Assembly (NCBI GenBank): GCA_030528285.1 | Contig: JAUMZE010000004.1 | Coordinates: 62,001-126,000, forward strand | Source: Aerococcus sp. | GTDB taxonomy: Bacteria; Bacillota; Bacilli; Lactobacillales; Aerococcaceae | DNA length: 64,000 nt | Reading direction: 5' to 3' | In this document: positions 30,604 to 39,902 of the stretch, one piece after another | How the letters are laid out: the number at the start of each line of letters is the position of its first letter | Numbering within the stretch: the first letter of the stretch is position 1 | Made by a program: the position numbers and the translations under genes | The notes under the pieces: generated by a model | The model's input: the letters and a program-made list of their open reading frames with translations, nothing else | Database searches by the model: none | What the model was told of the DNA's origin: nothing

Positions 30604-31149
30604 ATGCGAATTGATGAACTCTATGCCAAGTTAAATACCTTTCAATTTATTGAAAACTACTATGTTGCCATTAAGCATTATGGGGACGATGAAGAAGAAA
30701 CCGCCATGCGCGTCTTGAAACTCTACAGTGAAGCGGGTAAAATTGCAGAGGTTAATCTCGACACCCCTTATATGTTGAGAACGACTTACTCTCCATTCGG
30801 TGAGCGGACGTTATTAGAGCGTCAGGCATTACTCAAGGTGCTCGTGGAGTTTGCAAATACCCCGATCGAGCAACGCCACAGTGAGGTGTACTTCGCTTAT
30901 TTCAATGACTTACATCACCTCCCACATTTCATCAAGCGCATGTCCAATAATCGCTTGACCGATGAAATGATTCCCATGGCGTACTTGAATACCCTATCCG
31001 AGGAGCAATTACAGAGTTATTTATTTACAACGAGTGAAATGGAGAGTTTCCCTAAAGATTATCAGCCGCGTTTCACCCCGGATTCATTCGTGAAGGTAAA
31101 AACGTTTGACGAGATGATCCATGAGCTTGATGATCGTTTTAATGATTAG
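30604..31149 (+). CDS. Conserved-looking protein of unknown function (181 aa)
   Basis: I do not recognise the family. From the ATG at 30604 (AAAGGGAG upstream) it encodes 181 residues, soluble, rich in charged and aromatic residues, with no signal peptide or membrane helix. An upstream extension of the open frame crosses the preceding terminator and is not used. It looks mostly alpha-helical. The next gene begins 26 bases later and encodes a TPR-like protein, so the two probably form an operon and may act together. Confidence 0.75.
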   Translation: MRIDELYAKLNTFQFIENYYVAIKHYGDDEEETAMRVLKLYSEAGKIAEVNLDTPYMLRTTYSPFGERTLLERQALLKVLVEFANTPIEQRHSEVYFAYFNDLHHLPHFIKRMSNNRLTDEMIPMAYLNTLSEEQLQSYLFTTSEMESFPKDYQPRFTPDSFVKVKTFDEMIHELDDRFND

Positions 31150-31175
31150 ATGGGAAGAAATCAGTGAGGGAGAAT

Positions 31176-32228
31176 ATGGATAATCAGCAACAACAAGCCT
31201 TATTAGAAACGATTAAAGCACATTATACGGGCGATATTATCAAGGATATGCGTTATATCACTGATAAATTACATGGTCATTTTGAGGCCTTGCGCCAAGA
31301 TGAGGCCTTTCGCAAAGTATTAGAGGACATGCTCATTGCCCAATATCCTGAAAATCGAAATACCATTACCGAGATGTGGCGAGATCTGTCTTTGCGCAGT
31401 GACGATGAATTCATTATGCGTATGTTTGGGCTGGTGGACGATGATCAAGCCCCACAAGCCCAATTTCAGATGAATTTGTTTATTTGGATGATGGAGGCGG
31501 AGTTCCGCCAGTTCAAACCGAAATTTAACGAGAAATATCTCAGTATTTATGATGATATCGACCTCTTTGAATTCAACTTGCACGAATCACCAGAGATGGA
31601 GCTTAGGGTGACGGATCGCAACTACGCAGGGATCTATATTACCTATGCCAAGATTCTCCTGGCAGCGAATGAATGGCAAGAAGCTGCAGAAGCCTACCAG
31701 CAGGCGCTACTCTGGAATCCGTATGATGTGCGGACGATTTTCGATCTAGCGGCGCTCTACCAGCAGCTGAATCAGTATGGGATGAGCTATGCGACGACTC
31801 TGAACGGGTTGAAATATGCGATTCGCCCGCAAGATTTGGCGCGTGGGTTCAACTATCTCGGGAATTTCTACCGCAAGAAGGAAGAGGACCACGTGGCGTA
31901 TGGCTTCTACCAGCTGAGTCATTATTGGCAGCCGATGCAGTCGGTCTCAGAGCAGTTGGCAGCGCTCAACCATCTCAAGGGCGACGCAGAACTCGATCTC
32001 GAGGAGGATGGGGCAGCACGAGCCTTCCTCGCACGTTACAACATCGGGAGCTACCCGAATCTCCACCATCTGAACGCCTTGAAAGCCTTTGCGAGCCGTA
32101 TGTATGTGGCGGGGCAATATTCTGCTGCCTACACCTACTACTCGCTCTATCATGACCTCTTACGCGATAAGGAATCAGGCGTAGAAGATCTGTTGGCGGA
32201 GATCGAAGCCAAATTAGCCAAAGAATAG
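31176..32228 (+). CDS. TPR-like repeat protein of unknown function
   Basis: 350 residues, all helical by appearance, cytoplasmic, no signal peptide. A TPR-like pair is visible around residues 150-220 (YAKILLAANEWQEAAEAYQQ; LWNPYDVRTIFDLAALYQQL), with further helical hairpins to the C terminus (MYVAGQYSAAYTYYSLYH). The N-terminal 130 residues resemble no family I can name. ATG at 31176 follows GAGGGAG; a GTG at 31164 is an alternative. Such repeats mediate protein contacts; a partner could be the upstream gene. Terminator follows. Confidence 0.75.
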   Translation: MDNQQQQALLETIKAHYTGDIIKDMRYITDKLHGHFEALRQDEAFRKVLEDMLIAQYPENRNTITEMWRDLSLRSDDEFIMRMFGLVDDDQAPQAQFQMNLFIWMMEAEFRQFKPKFNEKYLSIYDDIDLFEFNLHESPEMELRVTDRNYAGIYITYAKILLAANEWQEAAEAYQQALLWNPYDVRTIFDLAALYQQLNQYGMSYATTLNGLKYAIRPQDLARGFNYLGNFYRKKEEDHVAYGFYQLSHYWQPMQSVSEQLAALNHLKGDAELDLEEDGAARAFLARYNIGSYPNLHHLNALKAFASRMYVAGQYSAAYTYYSLYHDLLRDKESGVEDLLAEIEAKLAKE

Positions 32229-32276
32229 CTAACTGAAAGCACAGGATTCCTCACAGCCACTACAGAAATAGAACAA

Positions 32277-32346
32277 TAAAACCACCAACGACAGTCTGCC
32301 TTTGTCCTTTGAGAGGACAGACTTTGAGACTATGTGGGTGGCTTTT
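32277..32346. terminator. Bidirectional terminator
   Basis: AAACCACC (about 32279) and GGTGGC (about 32337) form the outer stem, AGTCTG/CAGACT an inner one. T tracts lie on both sides (TTTTTT at 32342 on plus, TTTT on minus after 32281). It serves the TPR gene and the AraC-type gene. Confidence 0.65.
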
Positions 32347-33192
32347 TTAGTGTGATCTATGGTCAACCGCGTGTGGGGGATAGTGATAGAACTTAGTGAA
32401 GGCCCGGTAAAAGGTGCTGTAGTCATTGAAACCCGCACTTTGCCAAGCCTCGGTGATTGAATGTCCCTCTTCGATCAAGTGATAGGCATATTGAACTCGA
32501 AGGAAGATCAAATGCTGGTGAATGGTCGAATGAAAATACATCTGGAAGTTACGATTCAATGTCGAGGTGCTTACACGGAAATGCCGTTCAAGATCGTTGA
32601 GGGCGACCCCTGTTTTGAAATGCTTTTCGAGATAGTGGCTGATGTGGCGCGCCATAACTTCACGTTCGTCGATTTTCAGGTGGTCCAATTCTTCGCTGAG
32701 ACGGTAACAGATCTCTGCCAACAGCTGAATGACAATCCCATAACAGAGCTTTCGTTTGAGTTCGGTGAGACCGCTCTGTTGTTGCTTCATCAATTGAATC
32801 GCGAGCTGGATGAGCCACTGCCAAATATCATCCGAGAAAGTAATAATGTGGAGGTTATTAAACAGCTCCACCATCTGCGGCGTATCGATGAAGTCTGCTG
32901 CAATACTCTCTAAATAGGTGTCCCCGATTGAGAGGAGGTAGCCGTATGTACTGGTGTTTCGCCCCTCATTCTCACTCATCGTCTGCTGAATGTTGAAAGC
33001 GACCTCACTCTGTTCAGGAACGACGAGCACCCGCCGCGCTGGAATAGGCGTCTCCTTTCCCATCAGTTGGACGGTCAGGTGCTGCTGGATAAAAATCAAC
33101 TCTTTACGGTGAAAGTACGAATGATTATATTGCTCCATTTGATCGCTCGTGAGGGGAGTTACTTTGATGCGATAAGGGGCATCACTAGTCAT
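32347..33192 (-). CDS. AraC-family transcriptional regulator
   Basis: 281 residues. The C-terminal 100 residues hold two helix-turn-helix motifs typical of AraC/XylS proteins: LNDLERHFRVSTSTLNRNFQ and the second with ITEAWQSAGFNDYSTFYRAF. The N-terminal 170 residues look like a cupin-like sensing domain (beta-rich start) followed by helices. ATG preceded by AGAGAGGAGATT. It lies 22 bases downstream of alr in the same direction and may be co-transcribed with it, but its target is unknown; no sugar operon is adjacent. Confidence 0.85.
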   Translation of the reverse strand: MTSDAPYRIKVTPLTSDQMEQYNHSYFHRKELIFIQQHLTVQLMGKETPIPARRVLVVPEQSEVAFNIQQTMSENEGRNTSTYGYLLSIGDTYLESIAADFIDTPQMVELFNNLHIITFSDDIWQWLIQLAIQLMKQQQSGLTELKRKLCYGIVIQLLAEICYRLSEELDHLKIDEREVMARHISHYLEKHFKTGVALNDLERHFRVSTSTLNRNFQMYFHSTIHQHLIFLRVQYAYHLIEEGHSITEAWQSAGFNDYSTFYRAFTKFYHYPPHAVDHRSH

Positions 33193-33214
33193 AGGAATCT
33201 CCTCTCTGATTTAA

Positions 33215-34363
33215 TTAATGATAGACACGTTGCACGCGGGTACTGATCCCGCAGAAAACTTCATGGGCGATGGTATTCAAGTAGTTACTGAGGTCCTCTG
33301 CTGTATTGGTGACACCGCGGTTGGTTCCAATGATCGTCACACGGGTCCCCATCGGCAGTTCCTCTGGCAGGCGAATCAGGCACTGGTCCATGCAGACACG
33401 CCCGACAATTGGACAGAGCTCGCCATTGACAATGACTTCAAAACCAGTGAGTGCGCGATTGAAACCATCCGCATATCCAATCGGTAGCGTTCCAATCCAT
33501 TCGCCCTCACTCGCGGTATAGGTCGCACCGTAGCTGATCGTCTCTCCCGCATGCATCTGTTTCACGAAATCGATCTTCGTTTCCCAGGTGAGGACCGGTT
33601 TGAGATCGAGATCGCTCGGCATTGACATCGCACCGTTCGAGGGGTTGACACCGTAGAGGGCAATTCCGAGGCGAACGAAATCGAGCGTCTTTTCTGGTTG
33701 CCAGACTGCCATCGCGGAATTGGAGCGGTGAAAGAGGGACTGATTCGGTAATTGGCTGAGATCGAGTTGGTGTTCGAACGAGTCGAAGCGTTTGGTTTGG
33801 GTGCGGCAGAGGCTCTGTTCCTTCTCAGAATCACCGTCTGCCGTGGCGTAATGGGTGAAGATCCCCTCTAAAATAAAAGCATCGGGATGCGCGGCGATAA
33901 AATCAACAATCGCCTGCCCCTCGTCCAGTGAACGTACGCCGATTCGTCCCATCCCGGTATCAACCTTGAGATGCACGTGGAGCGGTGGAAAATTGGTGCC
34001 CGGTTGACGTTCTACGAGGGCGGACTCTAGCCACTCGACGCTGCTGATGGTGACGCTGATGTTCTCAGTCGCATGGAGCCACGCGTAGTGAGGATGAGTG
34101 ATGCCGAGAATGAGAATCGGAGCAGTGATTTCCGCTTGACGTAATTCCAATGCTTCGTCACTGATTGCCACGCAGAAACCGTCCGCCCCAATTTTATCGA
34201 GGGTTTTTGCCACTTGTACTGCGCCATGGCCATAGCCATCCGCTTTGACCACTGCCCAGACTTTCTTATGTGGTGCGAGACGATTTTTGATCGCTAAATA
34301 GTTGTGTTGGAGCGCACTGCGATCGATAATACAGCGCGTGGACCGATGTTTTCCTGTAAGCAT
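33215..34363 (-). CDS. alr: Alanine racemase
   Basis: PLP enzyme that makes D-alanine for peptidoglycan and teichoic acids. 382 residues from the ATG at 34363; a TTG at 34384 would add seven residues and is an alternative, since AAAGGGG sits between the two. PLP lysine K40 in VVKADGYGHG, the second catalytic tyrosine in GETISYGATY, and the substrate-loop CMDQCLIRL are all present. The gene runs opposite to the small membrane protein gene at 34501. Confidence 0.94.
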   Translation of the reverse strand: MLTGKHRSTRCIIDRSALQHNYLAIKNRLAPHKKVWAVVKADGYGHGAVQVAKTLDKIGADGFCVAISDEALELRQAEITAPILILGITHPHYAWLHATENISVTISSVEWLESALVERQPGTNFPPLHVHLKVDTGMGRIGVRSLDEGQAIVDFIAAHPDAFILEGIFTHYATADGDSEKEQSLCRTQTKRFDSFEHQLDLSQLPNQSLFHRSNSAMAVWQPEKTLDFVRLGIALYGVNPSNGAMSMPSDLDLKPVLTWETKIDFVKQMHAGETISYGATYTASEGEWIGTLPIGYADGFNRALTGFEVIVNGELCPIVGRVCMDQCLIRLPEELPMGTRVTIIGTNRGVTNTAEDLSNYLNTIAHEVFCGISTRVQRVYH

Positions 34364-34500
34364 GAAAAGTTTTGCCCCTTTCAACCATGATATGAGCCAT
34401 TTTAAACGAAATGACGGTGAGGTCGATTGATTATGAGTAGGATTTAAGCAAATTTTATGCTAATCTTAAAACGACTATGTATCGTGTTGGAGGTGACAGT

Positions 34501-34872
34501 GTGAAGCGCGAAACCTATCGCAAGGAAATCAAGAAATTGGAACGTGAGAAACGTCAACAACATCCAGAGCAGGGCCATGTGCTGGACCAAAAAACAACGA
34601 AATTTAACCGTGAAGATTTCCAAACAGCTGAGGAAAAGACGAACGAGCAGGACCTCAATAAAGTAAATACGACGGAGATTTTCTATGAGGAGCAGAAGAA
34701 ACGGCAGTGGTTCTGGTCTAATGCAGATAGTATGGGCAAACGCGCGGCACTGATTCTACTCGTCGTGTTCGCACTGCTCCTCGCACTCCTCATGTTACCA
34801 ATTATTATCGATCTCTTCCGTGGCGTTTTCTATTACGGGGGTGGCGGGCCGTTCACCTGGGCGATTTACTGA
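34501..34872 (+). CDS. Small single-span membrane protein, unknown function
   Basis: 123 residues from GTG at 34501, preceded by GGAGGTGA; the ATG at 34477 lies before that site and is not favoured. Residues 1-75 are very charged, rich in Lys, Glu and Gln, and likely cytoplasmic (MKRETYRKEIKKLEREKRQ). One membrane helix follows (AALILLVVFALLLALLML), then a short glycine-rich tail YYGGGGPFTWAIY. Topology N-in. I do not recognise a family; it is vaguely like small RNA-polymerase-linked membrane proteins (EpuA type), but too long and without their motif. Confidence 0.7.
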   Translation: MKRETYRKEIKKLEREKRQQHPEQGHVLDQKTTKFNREDFQTAEEKTNEQDLNKVNTTEIFYEEQKKRQWFWSNADSMGKRAALILLVVFALLLALLMLPIIIDLFRGVFYYGGGGPFTWAIY

Positions 34873-34917
34873 GACGTTAGCTGGATAATCAATCTGTAAA
34901 TAATCACATATATAAAT

Positions 34918-34955
34918 GAAAACGGGACTCAAGAAAAGGTGAGCCCCGTTTTTTC
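34918..34955. terminator. Bidirectional terminator
   Basis: AAACGGGACTC (about 34919-34930) pairs with GAGCCCCGTTT (34941-34951) with one wobble; TTTTTT follows on plus, TTTTC on minus. It ends both the small membrane protein gene and pepQ. Confidence 0.8.
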
Positions 34956-34988
34956 ATGCATAGAAGCAGGCTTCTTCTATCGCATCGA

Positions 34989-36098
34989 TTATTCTTTGGT
35001 TTTTGGTTCGATCACTTGTAATTCTTTGGTGTAGTGGTTGAGGACTTCAGGACCGTCTGTTTGAGCGATCAGGAGGTCTTCAATCCGAACGGCGGTGTTA
35101 CCTGGGAGATAAATCCCTGGTTCAACGGAGAAGCAGTTTCCTACTTGGATTGGCGTTGGGTTCACGCTGGACACATCTCCGTGTTCGTGCGTTTCGCGTC
35201 CAATGAAATGACCGATCCGGTGAGTGAAGTATTTACCGTAGCCTTGTTCATTGATGTAGTCACGTCCAGCCAAATCGACTTCAGAGAGTGGACGACCGAC
35301 TTGAGCAGCTTTGAGGCCACGTTTTTGTGCTTCGAGGGTGATGTTGTAGACTTTCTTCGCTTCTTCACTCGGTTCGCCATAGTAAACGGTCCGGGTCATA
35401 TCAGAACAATAGTAGTCGTTGCGGCAACCCACGTCGATCACCACAGCGTCCCCGTATTCAGGTCTAGAGTCGTCGCTTTCGTGGTGTGGGTCGGCCCCAT
35501 TTGCACCATAAGCCACGATCGGTTCGAAACTGAAGCCTTGGTTGGCACCTTCTTCTTTATAGATGCGCAGTAATTCATCACAGGCTTCAATTTCCGTGAC
35601 ACCATATGGAATCACTTCTTCAATGAGGCGTTTAATGGCGCGGTCATTGATTTCGGAAGCAAGACGCATTTTTTCTTGTTCTTCGGCTGTCTTCACGGCA
35701 CGTTGCGAATCCACGAGTTCACTCGCTACTTGGAAATTAAATTGTGGGAAGGCGTCAATCAGAGGTAGGAGCTGATCCGCAATCAAACGTTTGTCAATGC
35801 CGATTGCGCGTGGCTCGTCTTCTGGGAACAAACCGGTCTCTTTGAAGCAAGCAAGCGGTTCGTCACCGTCTTTTACCCAGAGCACATCCACATCTTCTGG
35901 CTCATCGAACACAAATAATTCGTTAGCGATGAGTTTGGGGGTGCCGTCGATTGGAACAATGAACAACCAGAGACGCTCCAATGGGTTGAACTCAATATTC
36001 AAGTAGTAAGAAATCGCGGCAGGATCACTGATAATCATGAGATCCAATCCTGACGTCTGCAAGTGTTGGCGCAGCGTCGTTAATTTATCAACGGACAT
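34989..36098 (-). CDS. pepQ: Xaa-Pro dipeptidase / M24 metallopeptidase
   Basis: Cytoplasmic two-metal peptidase that removes proline from Xaa-Pro dipeptides, completing breakdown of peptides brought in by the Opp system. 369 residues: an N-terminal creatinase-like domain (1-130) and a pita-bread domain. Metal ligands D222 (VVIDVG), D233 (SDMTRT), H297 (HRIGHFIG), E326 (SVEPGIYLPG) and E340 (VRIEDLL). The length fits PepQ rather than the longer PepP. ATG preceded by GAAGAGGAG. It is divergent from oppDFBCA across a long gap. Confidence 0.92.
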   Translation of the reverse strand: MSVDKLTTLRQHLQTSGLDLMIISDPAAISYYLNIEFNPLERLWLFIVPIDGTPKLIANELFVFDEPEDVDVLWVKDGDEPLACFKETGLFPEDEPRAIGIDKRLIADQLLPLIDAFPQFNFQVASELVDSQRAVKTAEEQEKMRLASEINDRAIKRLIEEVIPYGVTEIEACDELLRIYKEEGANQGFSFEPIVAYGANGADPHHESDDSRPEYGDAVVIDVGCRNDYYCSDMTRTVYYGEPSEEAKKVYNITLEAQKRGLKAAQVGRPLSEVDLAGRDYINEQGYGKYFTHRIGHFIGRETHEHGDVSSVNPTPIQVGNCFSVEPGIYLPGNTAVRIEDLLIAQTDGPEVLNHYTKELQVIEPKTKE

Positions 36099-36129
36099 GT
36101 ACGATCACTCCTCTTCATAGAATACCTAA

Positions 36130-36138
36130 ATTATATCA
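36130..36138 (-). promoter_or_regulatory. pepQ extended -10 promoter
   Basis: Minus-strand TGATATAAT (TGn plus TATAAT at 36130-36135), about 32 bases before the pepQ start. No clear -35, as is usual with an extended -10. Confidence 0.5.
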
Positions 36139-36955
36139 TGACCCTGCACAAAGGGGAATGATCGACCGGATTTTCCCACTGCAAAAAGACATTAACCGCT
36201 TTCTAAGATCGATCGAAATAAAAAAGAGGGCCTTCCCAAAATCCACCATCCCCTTAAAAAGATACCCTTCCTACGATTGATGATAGAAAATATGACATAA
36301 AAAGCGGGGCAAACAGTAATTAACACTGGTAAAATACAGATAAACGAGTATAATTAAAGAAAAATGACCGATTAAAACCCTTGAAATGATAAGGATTTCT
36401 CATTTATTTGGCTGATTTTGATAATTATTTGTTAAAATACCTCACATCTATGTTAGAGAGCGATAGAAGAGACGTCTGGAATCTATTTAACGATCAAAAA
36501 GACGTGAAATTAAATAAAACGTATACTCTAGCATAGGAACGCTAGAAAAAATGAGAGCAATCCGACATTATTTAAAGTTTTTCTCTAGGTGATCTTAAAA
36601 AAGTAAAAGTTTTGTTGAAATATTTTTTACGATGGTGTAAAGTAGCTTTTAATCACATTCAGGTTACTGAAAAGTCATTGTTATCTTGAAGCAAAATTTT
36701 TTACTGCAAATGTTTTTAATAGTCAGGACTCCAAAAAATCCCTCGAGAGGATTCGCTGGAGACCTGCGGCGATCTCAAAAAGACAGAACATTTGTAAGGC
36801 GTTTGCTTTCCAGAAGTTTTGAATGCGAAACAAATGAATGAGGCCAGTTCCTGCTTGGGACACTGACCAAGCATATGGCAAGTGACCAGCCGTCATTTAC
36901 CGATCGACTCGTTTTGTGAGTCGGGATTCATTGAATAAGAGAGGATGTCACGCCA
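36139..36955 (+). other. Long untranslated region before oppDFBCA
   Basis: Over 800 bases with no convincing gene. The first part (to about 36720) is AT-rich, with -10-like hexamers TATAAT at 36349 and TAAAAT at 36433 but no good -35. The last 230 bases are less AT-rich and contain several small stems: CCTCGAGAGG (36743), CTTGG/CCAAG (about 36856-36873), and CGACTC/GAGTCG (about 36904-36922) shortly before the oppD ribosome site. No T-box, SAM, or lysine riboswitch signature was recognised. It may be a structured leader or contain decayed sequence. Confidence 0.4.
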
Positions 36956-37960
36956 ATGAATCAAGAGAAGTTACTAGAGTTGAAGCATCTCGATACTGCT
37001 TATCGGTTTGGAGATGATTATTACAATGCCGTTGAGGACGTTTCTTTGACGCTGCATCATAATGAAGTATTGGCAATTGTCGGGGAATCCGGTTGTGGGA
37101 AGAGTACCTTAGCCACCGCAATTATGGGGTTACATAACCGCAATAACACGCGGATGGAAGGTGAAGTTCTCTACAAAGACAAGAACTTACTCAACTACAC
37201 CGAGGATGAATACAACGACATTCGTGGGAAAGAAATCGGGATGATCTTCCAAGACCCACTGGGGTCCCTCAACCCATTGATGCGGGTAGGAGATCAAATT
37301 AATGAGGCGTTGTTCTATCACTCCGATATGAACAAACAGGAGCGCTATGACCGCGTGATCCATCTGTTGGAGCGCGTGCAGATCGTGGATCCCAAACGTG
37401 TGTACCGTCAATATCCCTATGAACTATCTGGGGGGATGCGGCAGCGGATTGTGATCGCGATTGCCTTAGCAAACGATCCGAACATTATTATCGCTGATGA
37501 ACCAACGACCGCTCTGGATGTGATCATTCAGGCTGAAATTCTCCGCTTGATGAAGGATATCGAGAAGAAGAGTAATTCCGGGATTATCCTGATTACGCAC
37601 GACTTGGGGGTTGTCGCTCAGATGGCCGACCGCGTAGCCGTGATGTACGCCGGACAAATCGTTGAGGAAGCAAGCGCATTCGAATTATATGAGCATCCAT
37701 TACATCCTTACACGCGTTCACTCTTACGTTCCATCCCACAGAACTTAGATGATGATGAAGAACGCAATGAGTTGCATGTGATCCAAGGTACCGTGCCATC
37801 ACTCAGAAATATGCCACGCCACGGTTGCCGTTTCGCACCGCGGATTCCTTGGATTCCACAAGACGCGCATGAAGATAATCCAACCCTCCATGAAGTGAAA
37901 CCAGGTCACCTGGTACGCTGCACATGCTGGGAGCACTTTGAATTTAAAGATGGTGATTAG
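36956..37960 (+). CDS. oppD: Oligopeptide ABC transporter ATPase OppD
   Basis: First ATPase of a peptide importer, 334 residues. Walker A GESGCGKST (about residue 44), Q loop MIFQDPLGSLNP, signature LSGGMRQR, Walker B IIIADEPTTALD, and switch histidine ITHDLG are all intact. The C-terminal oligopeptide/dipeptide extension (HPLHPYTRSLLRSIP) ends with cysteines in RCTCW, seen in many OppD/DppD proteins. ATG preceded by AGAGAGG. oppF starts two bases after the stop; the whole locus reads D-F-B-C-A on one strand. Confidence 0.92.
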   Translation: MNQEKLLELKHLDTAYRFGDDYYNAVEDVSLTLHHNEVLAIVGESGCGKSTLATAIMGLHNRNNTRMEGEVLYKDKNLLNYTEDEYNDIRGKEIGMIFQDPLGSLNPLMRVGDQINEALFYHSDMNKQERYDRVIHLLERVQIVDPKRVYRQYPYELSGGMRQRIVIAIALANDPNIIIADEPTTALDVIIQAEILRLMKDIEKKSNSGIILITHDLGVVAQMADRVAVMYAGQIVEEASAFELYEHPLHPYTRSLLRSIPQNLDDDEERNELHVIQGTVPSLRNMPRHGCRFAPRIPWIPQDAHEDNPTLHEVKPGHLVRCTCWEHFEFKDGD

Positions 37961-37962
37961 CT

Positions 37963-38928
37963 ATGGGAGTAATCGATCTCAAAAACTTAAAAGTATATTT
38001 TCCAATTCGTGGAGGATTCTTCAATACCGTTCAAGATTGGGTGTATGCCGTTGATGATGTGACGATGAGCATCGAAGCCGGTAAAACATACGGGCTGATC
38101 GGTGAATCCGGATCCGGTAAAACGACGATTGGACGTGCGATTGTTGGATTGGAACATGTCACGGGTGGACAGATCCTCTACAATGGCCAGGACGTGACGG
38201 GACATGCCCGGGGACGTCAGGGATTAATGAAGGAATATAACCGCTCCGTGCAGATGATTTTCCAAGATTCCGCGTCGGCATTGAATCCGAAGAAACGGAT
38301 CTACGACGTGATCAAGGAACCGATCGTGAACTACGCCGACGAAAAATTATCCGAACCAAAAATCAAAAAGCGAATCATTGAGTTACTGGAAATCGTTGGA
38401 CTCAATGAAGGATCCCTCTACAAATACCCACACGAATTCTCTGGTGGGCAACGTCAGCGGATTGGGGTCGCAAGGGCCGTCGCAAGTAATCCGAAATTGA
38501 TTATTGCCGACGAACCAACCAGTGCTTTGGACGTATCAGTGCAAGCGCAGGTGTTGAACTTCATGAAACAGATCCAGAACGAATACAACATCAGTTATCT
38601 ATTTATCAGCCACGATTTAGGGGTCGTTGAACATATGGCGGATGATATCGCAATCATGCATCGTGGGCGCTTCGTCGAACAGGGCGTGCGGCGCGAGATT
38701 TTCGATCATCCACTCCATATCTATACCAAACGACTACTCGCAGCGATTCCTCAAGTAGATCCTCATATGCGTCAAACAGTGATCGAACGCCAACAAGCGG
38801 TCATACAGGAGAATGAACGTGATCACGCACTATACTACGATGAGAATGACCGCGCATTCGATCTCACCCACCTCTCTGAAGAGCACTGGGTGGCATTGGA
38901 TCCAAACAAAGATTGGGGGAATCTCTAA
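37963..38928 (+). CDS. oppF: Oligopeptide ABC transporter ATPase OppF
   Basis: Second ATPase, 321 residues. Walker A GESGSGKTT, Q loop MIFQDSASALNP, signature FSGGQRQRIGVARA, Walker B LIIADEPTSALDVSVQAQV, switch FISHDLGVVEH. The N-terminal YFPIRGGFFNTVQDWVYAV and the shorter C-terminal extension (HPLHIYTKRLLAAIPQ) mark it as OppF. Its stop overlaps the oppB start by one base (TAATG), so translation is coupled. With OppD it powers the OppBC channel. Confidence 0.92.
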   Translation: MGVIDLKNLKVYFPIRGGFFNTVQDWVYAVDDVTMSIEAGKTYGLIGESGSGKTTIGRAIVGLEHVTGGQILYNGQDVTGHARGRQGLMKEYNRSVQMIFQDSASALNPKKRIYDVIKEPIVNYADEKLSEPKIKKRIIELLEIVGLNEGSLYKYPHEFSGGQRQRIGVARAVASNPKLIIADEPTSALDVSVQAQVLNFMKQIQNEYNISYLFISHDLGVVEHMADDIAIMHRGRFVEQGVRREIFDHPLHIYTKRLLAAIPQVDPHMRQTVIERQQAVIQENERDHALYYDENDRAFDLTHLSEEHWVALDPNKDWGNL

Positions 38929-39890
38929 TGTGGAAAACAGTAGTAAGACGTATTCTCATTATGATTCCGCAGATCATCATCTTGAGTGTCTTGATATTTA
39001 TGATCGCGAAAATGATGCCAGGGGATCCATTCACGGGGATGATTGATCCAAATACGGACCCTGCACAGATTGCAGCATTGCGGGCCAAGATGGGATTAGA
39101 TGATCCATGGTGGCAACAATATGTCCGTTGGGTGCAGAACGTCTTCCATGGTGATTTCGGACAGAGCTTCACATTCAAGGTACCAGTCACCCAATTACTC
39201 GGTGAACGTGTGGGGAACACGATCTGGCTTTCGATTTTATCCTTGACCTTGACGTATGCGTTGGCACTGCCGCTCGGGTTACTCGCAGGGCGTTACAACA
39301 ACTCTAACTTGGACCGAGTTGTTACCTTCTATAACTACCTGAGCTACTCCATTCCAACCTTCGTCTTAGCGCTCTTGTTCCTGTGGATTTTCGGTTATAA
39401 CTTTGGCTGGTTCCCAACTGGTGGATCGGTAGACTTGAATGTAGTGCCGGGGACCCTTCAGTATCTTGGAAACCGAATCTACCACATGTTACTGCCAGCG
39501 ATCACCTATGCGTTACTTGGAACAACGGGGATTATCCAATATCTCCGTAGCGAAGTCATTGACGCCAAACAGGAAGATTACGTGAAAACCGCTCGTTCCA
39601 AAGGGGTGCCTGTGGAAAAGGTTTACACCAAACACATCTTCCGGAATGCGATTTTACCAGTGGCTTCTTCATTCGGGTATGAAATTACAGGTTTGATCGG
39701 TGGGTCGGTCTTCATTGAACAGATCTTCGCTTATCCAGGAATGGGTCAGCTCTTTATTCAATCGATTACGAGCCGTGATTATTCGGTTGTATTGGCCGTT
39801 ATGTTGCTGAGTGGGATTGCGGTACTCTTCGGGACATTGTTATCCGATATTATCTTGAGTATTGTGGATCCACGTATTCGAATTGAGTAG
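38928..39890 (+). CDS. oppB: Oligopeptide ABC transporter permease OppB
   Basis: Membrane channel subunit, 320 residues, about six helices. N-terminal first-helix domain MWKTVVRRILIMIPQ is typical, and the ATPase-contact loop EAA-like motif is visible in YVKTARSKGVPVEKVYTKH. I use the ATG at 38928, which overlaps the oppF stop, and not the TTG inside oppF. Forms a heterodimer with OppC. Confidence 0.92.
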   Translation: MWKTVVRRILIMIPQIIILSVLIFMIAKMMPGDPFTGMIDPNTDPAQIAALRAKMGLDDPWWQQYVRWVQNVFHGDFGQSFTFKVPVTQLLGERVGNTIWLSILSLTLTYALALPLGLLAGRYNNSNLDRVVTFYNYLSYSIPTFVLALLFLWIFGYNFGWFPTGGSVDLNVVPGTLQYLGNRIYHMLLPAITYALLGTTGIIQYLRSEVIDAKQEDYVKTARSKGVPVEKVYTKHIFRNAILPVASSFGYEITGLIGGSVFIEQIFAYPGMGQLFIQSITSRDYSVVLAVMLLSGIAVLFGTLLSDIILSIVDPRIRIE

Positions 39891-39902
39891 GAGGTGGATC
39901 CA

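Noticed and set aside
36876-36920. 14-codon leader peptide before oppD (ATG at 36876)
   Set aside because: No ribosome site and no biased residue content.
36720-36955. T-box or amino-acid riboswitch before oppD
   Set aside because: No T-box sequence (AGGGTGG-type) and no terminator/antiterminator pair; stems are short and unlinked.
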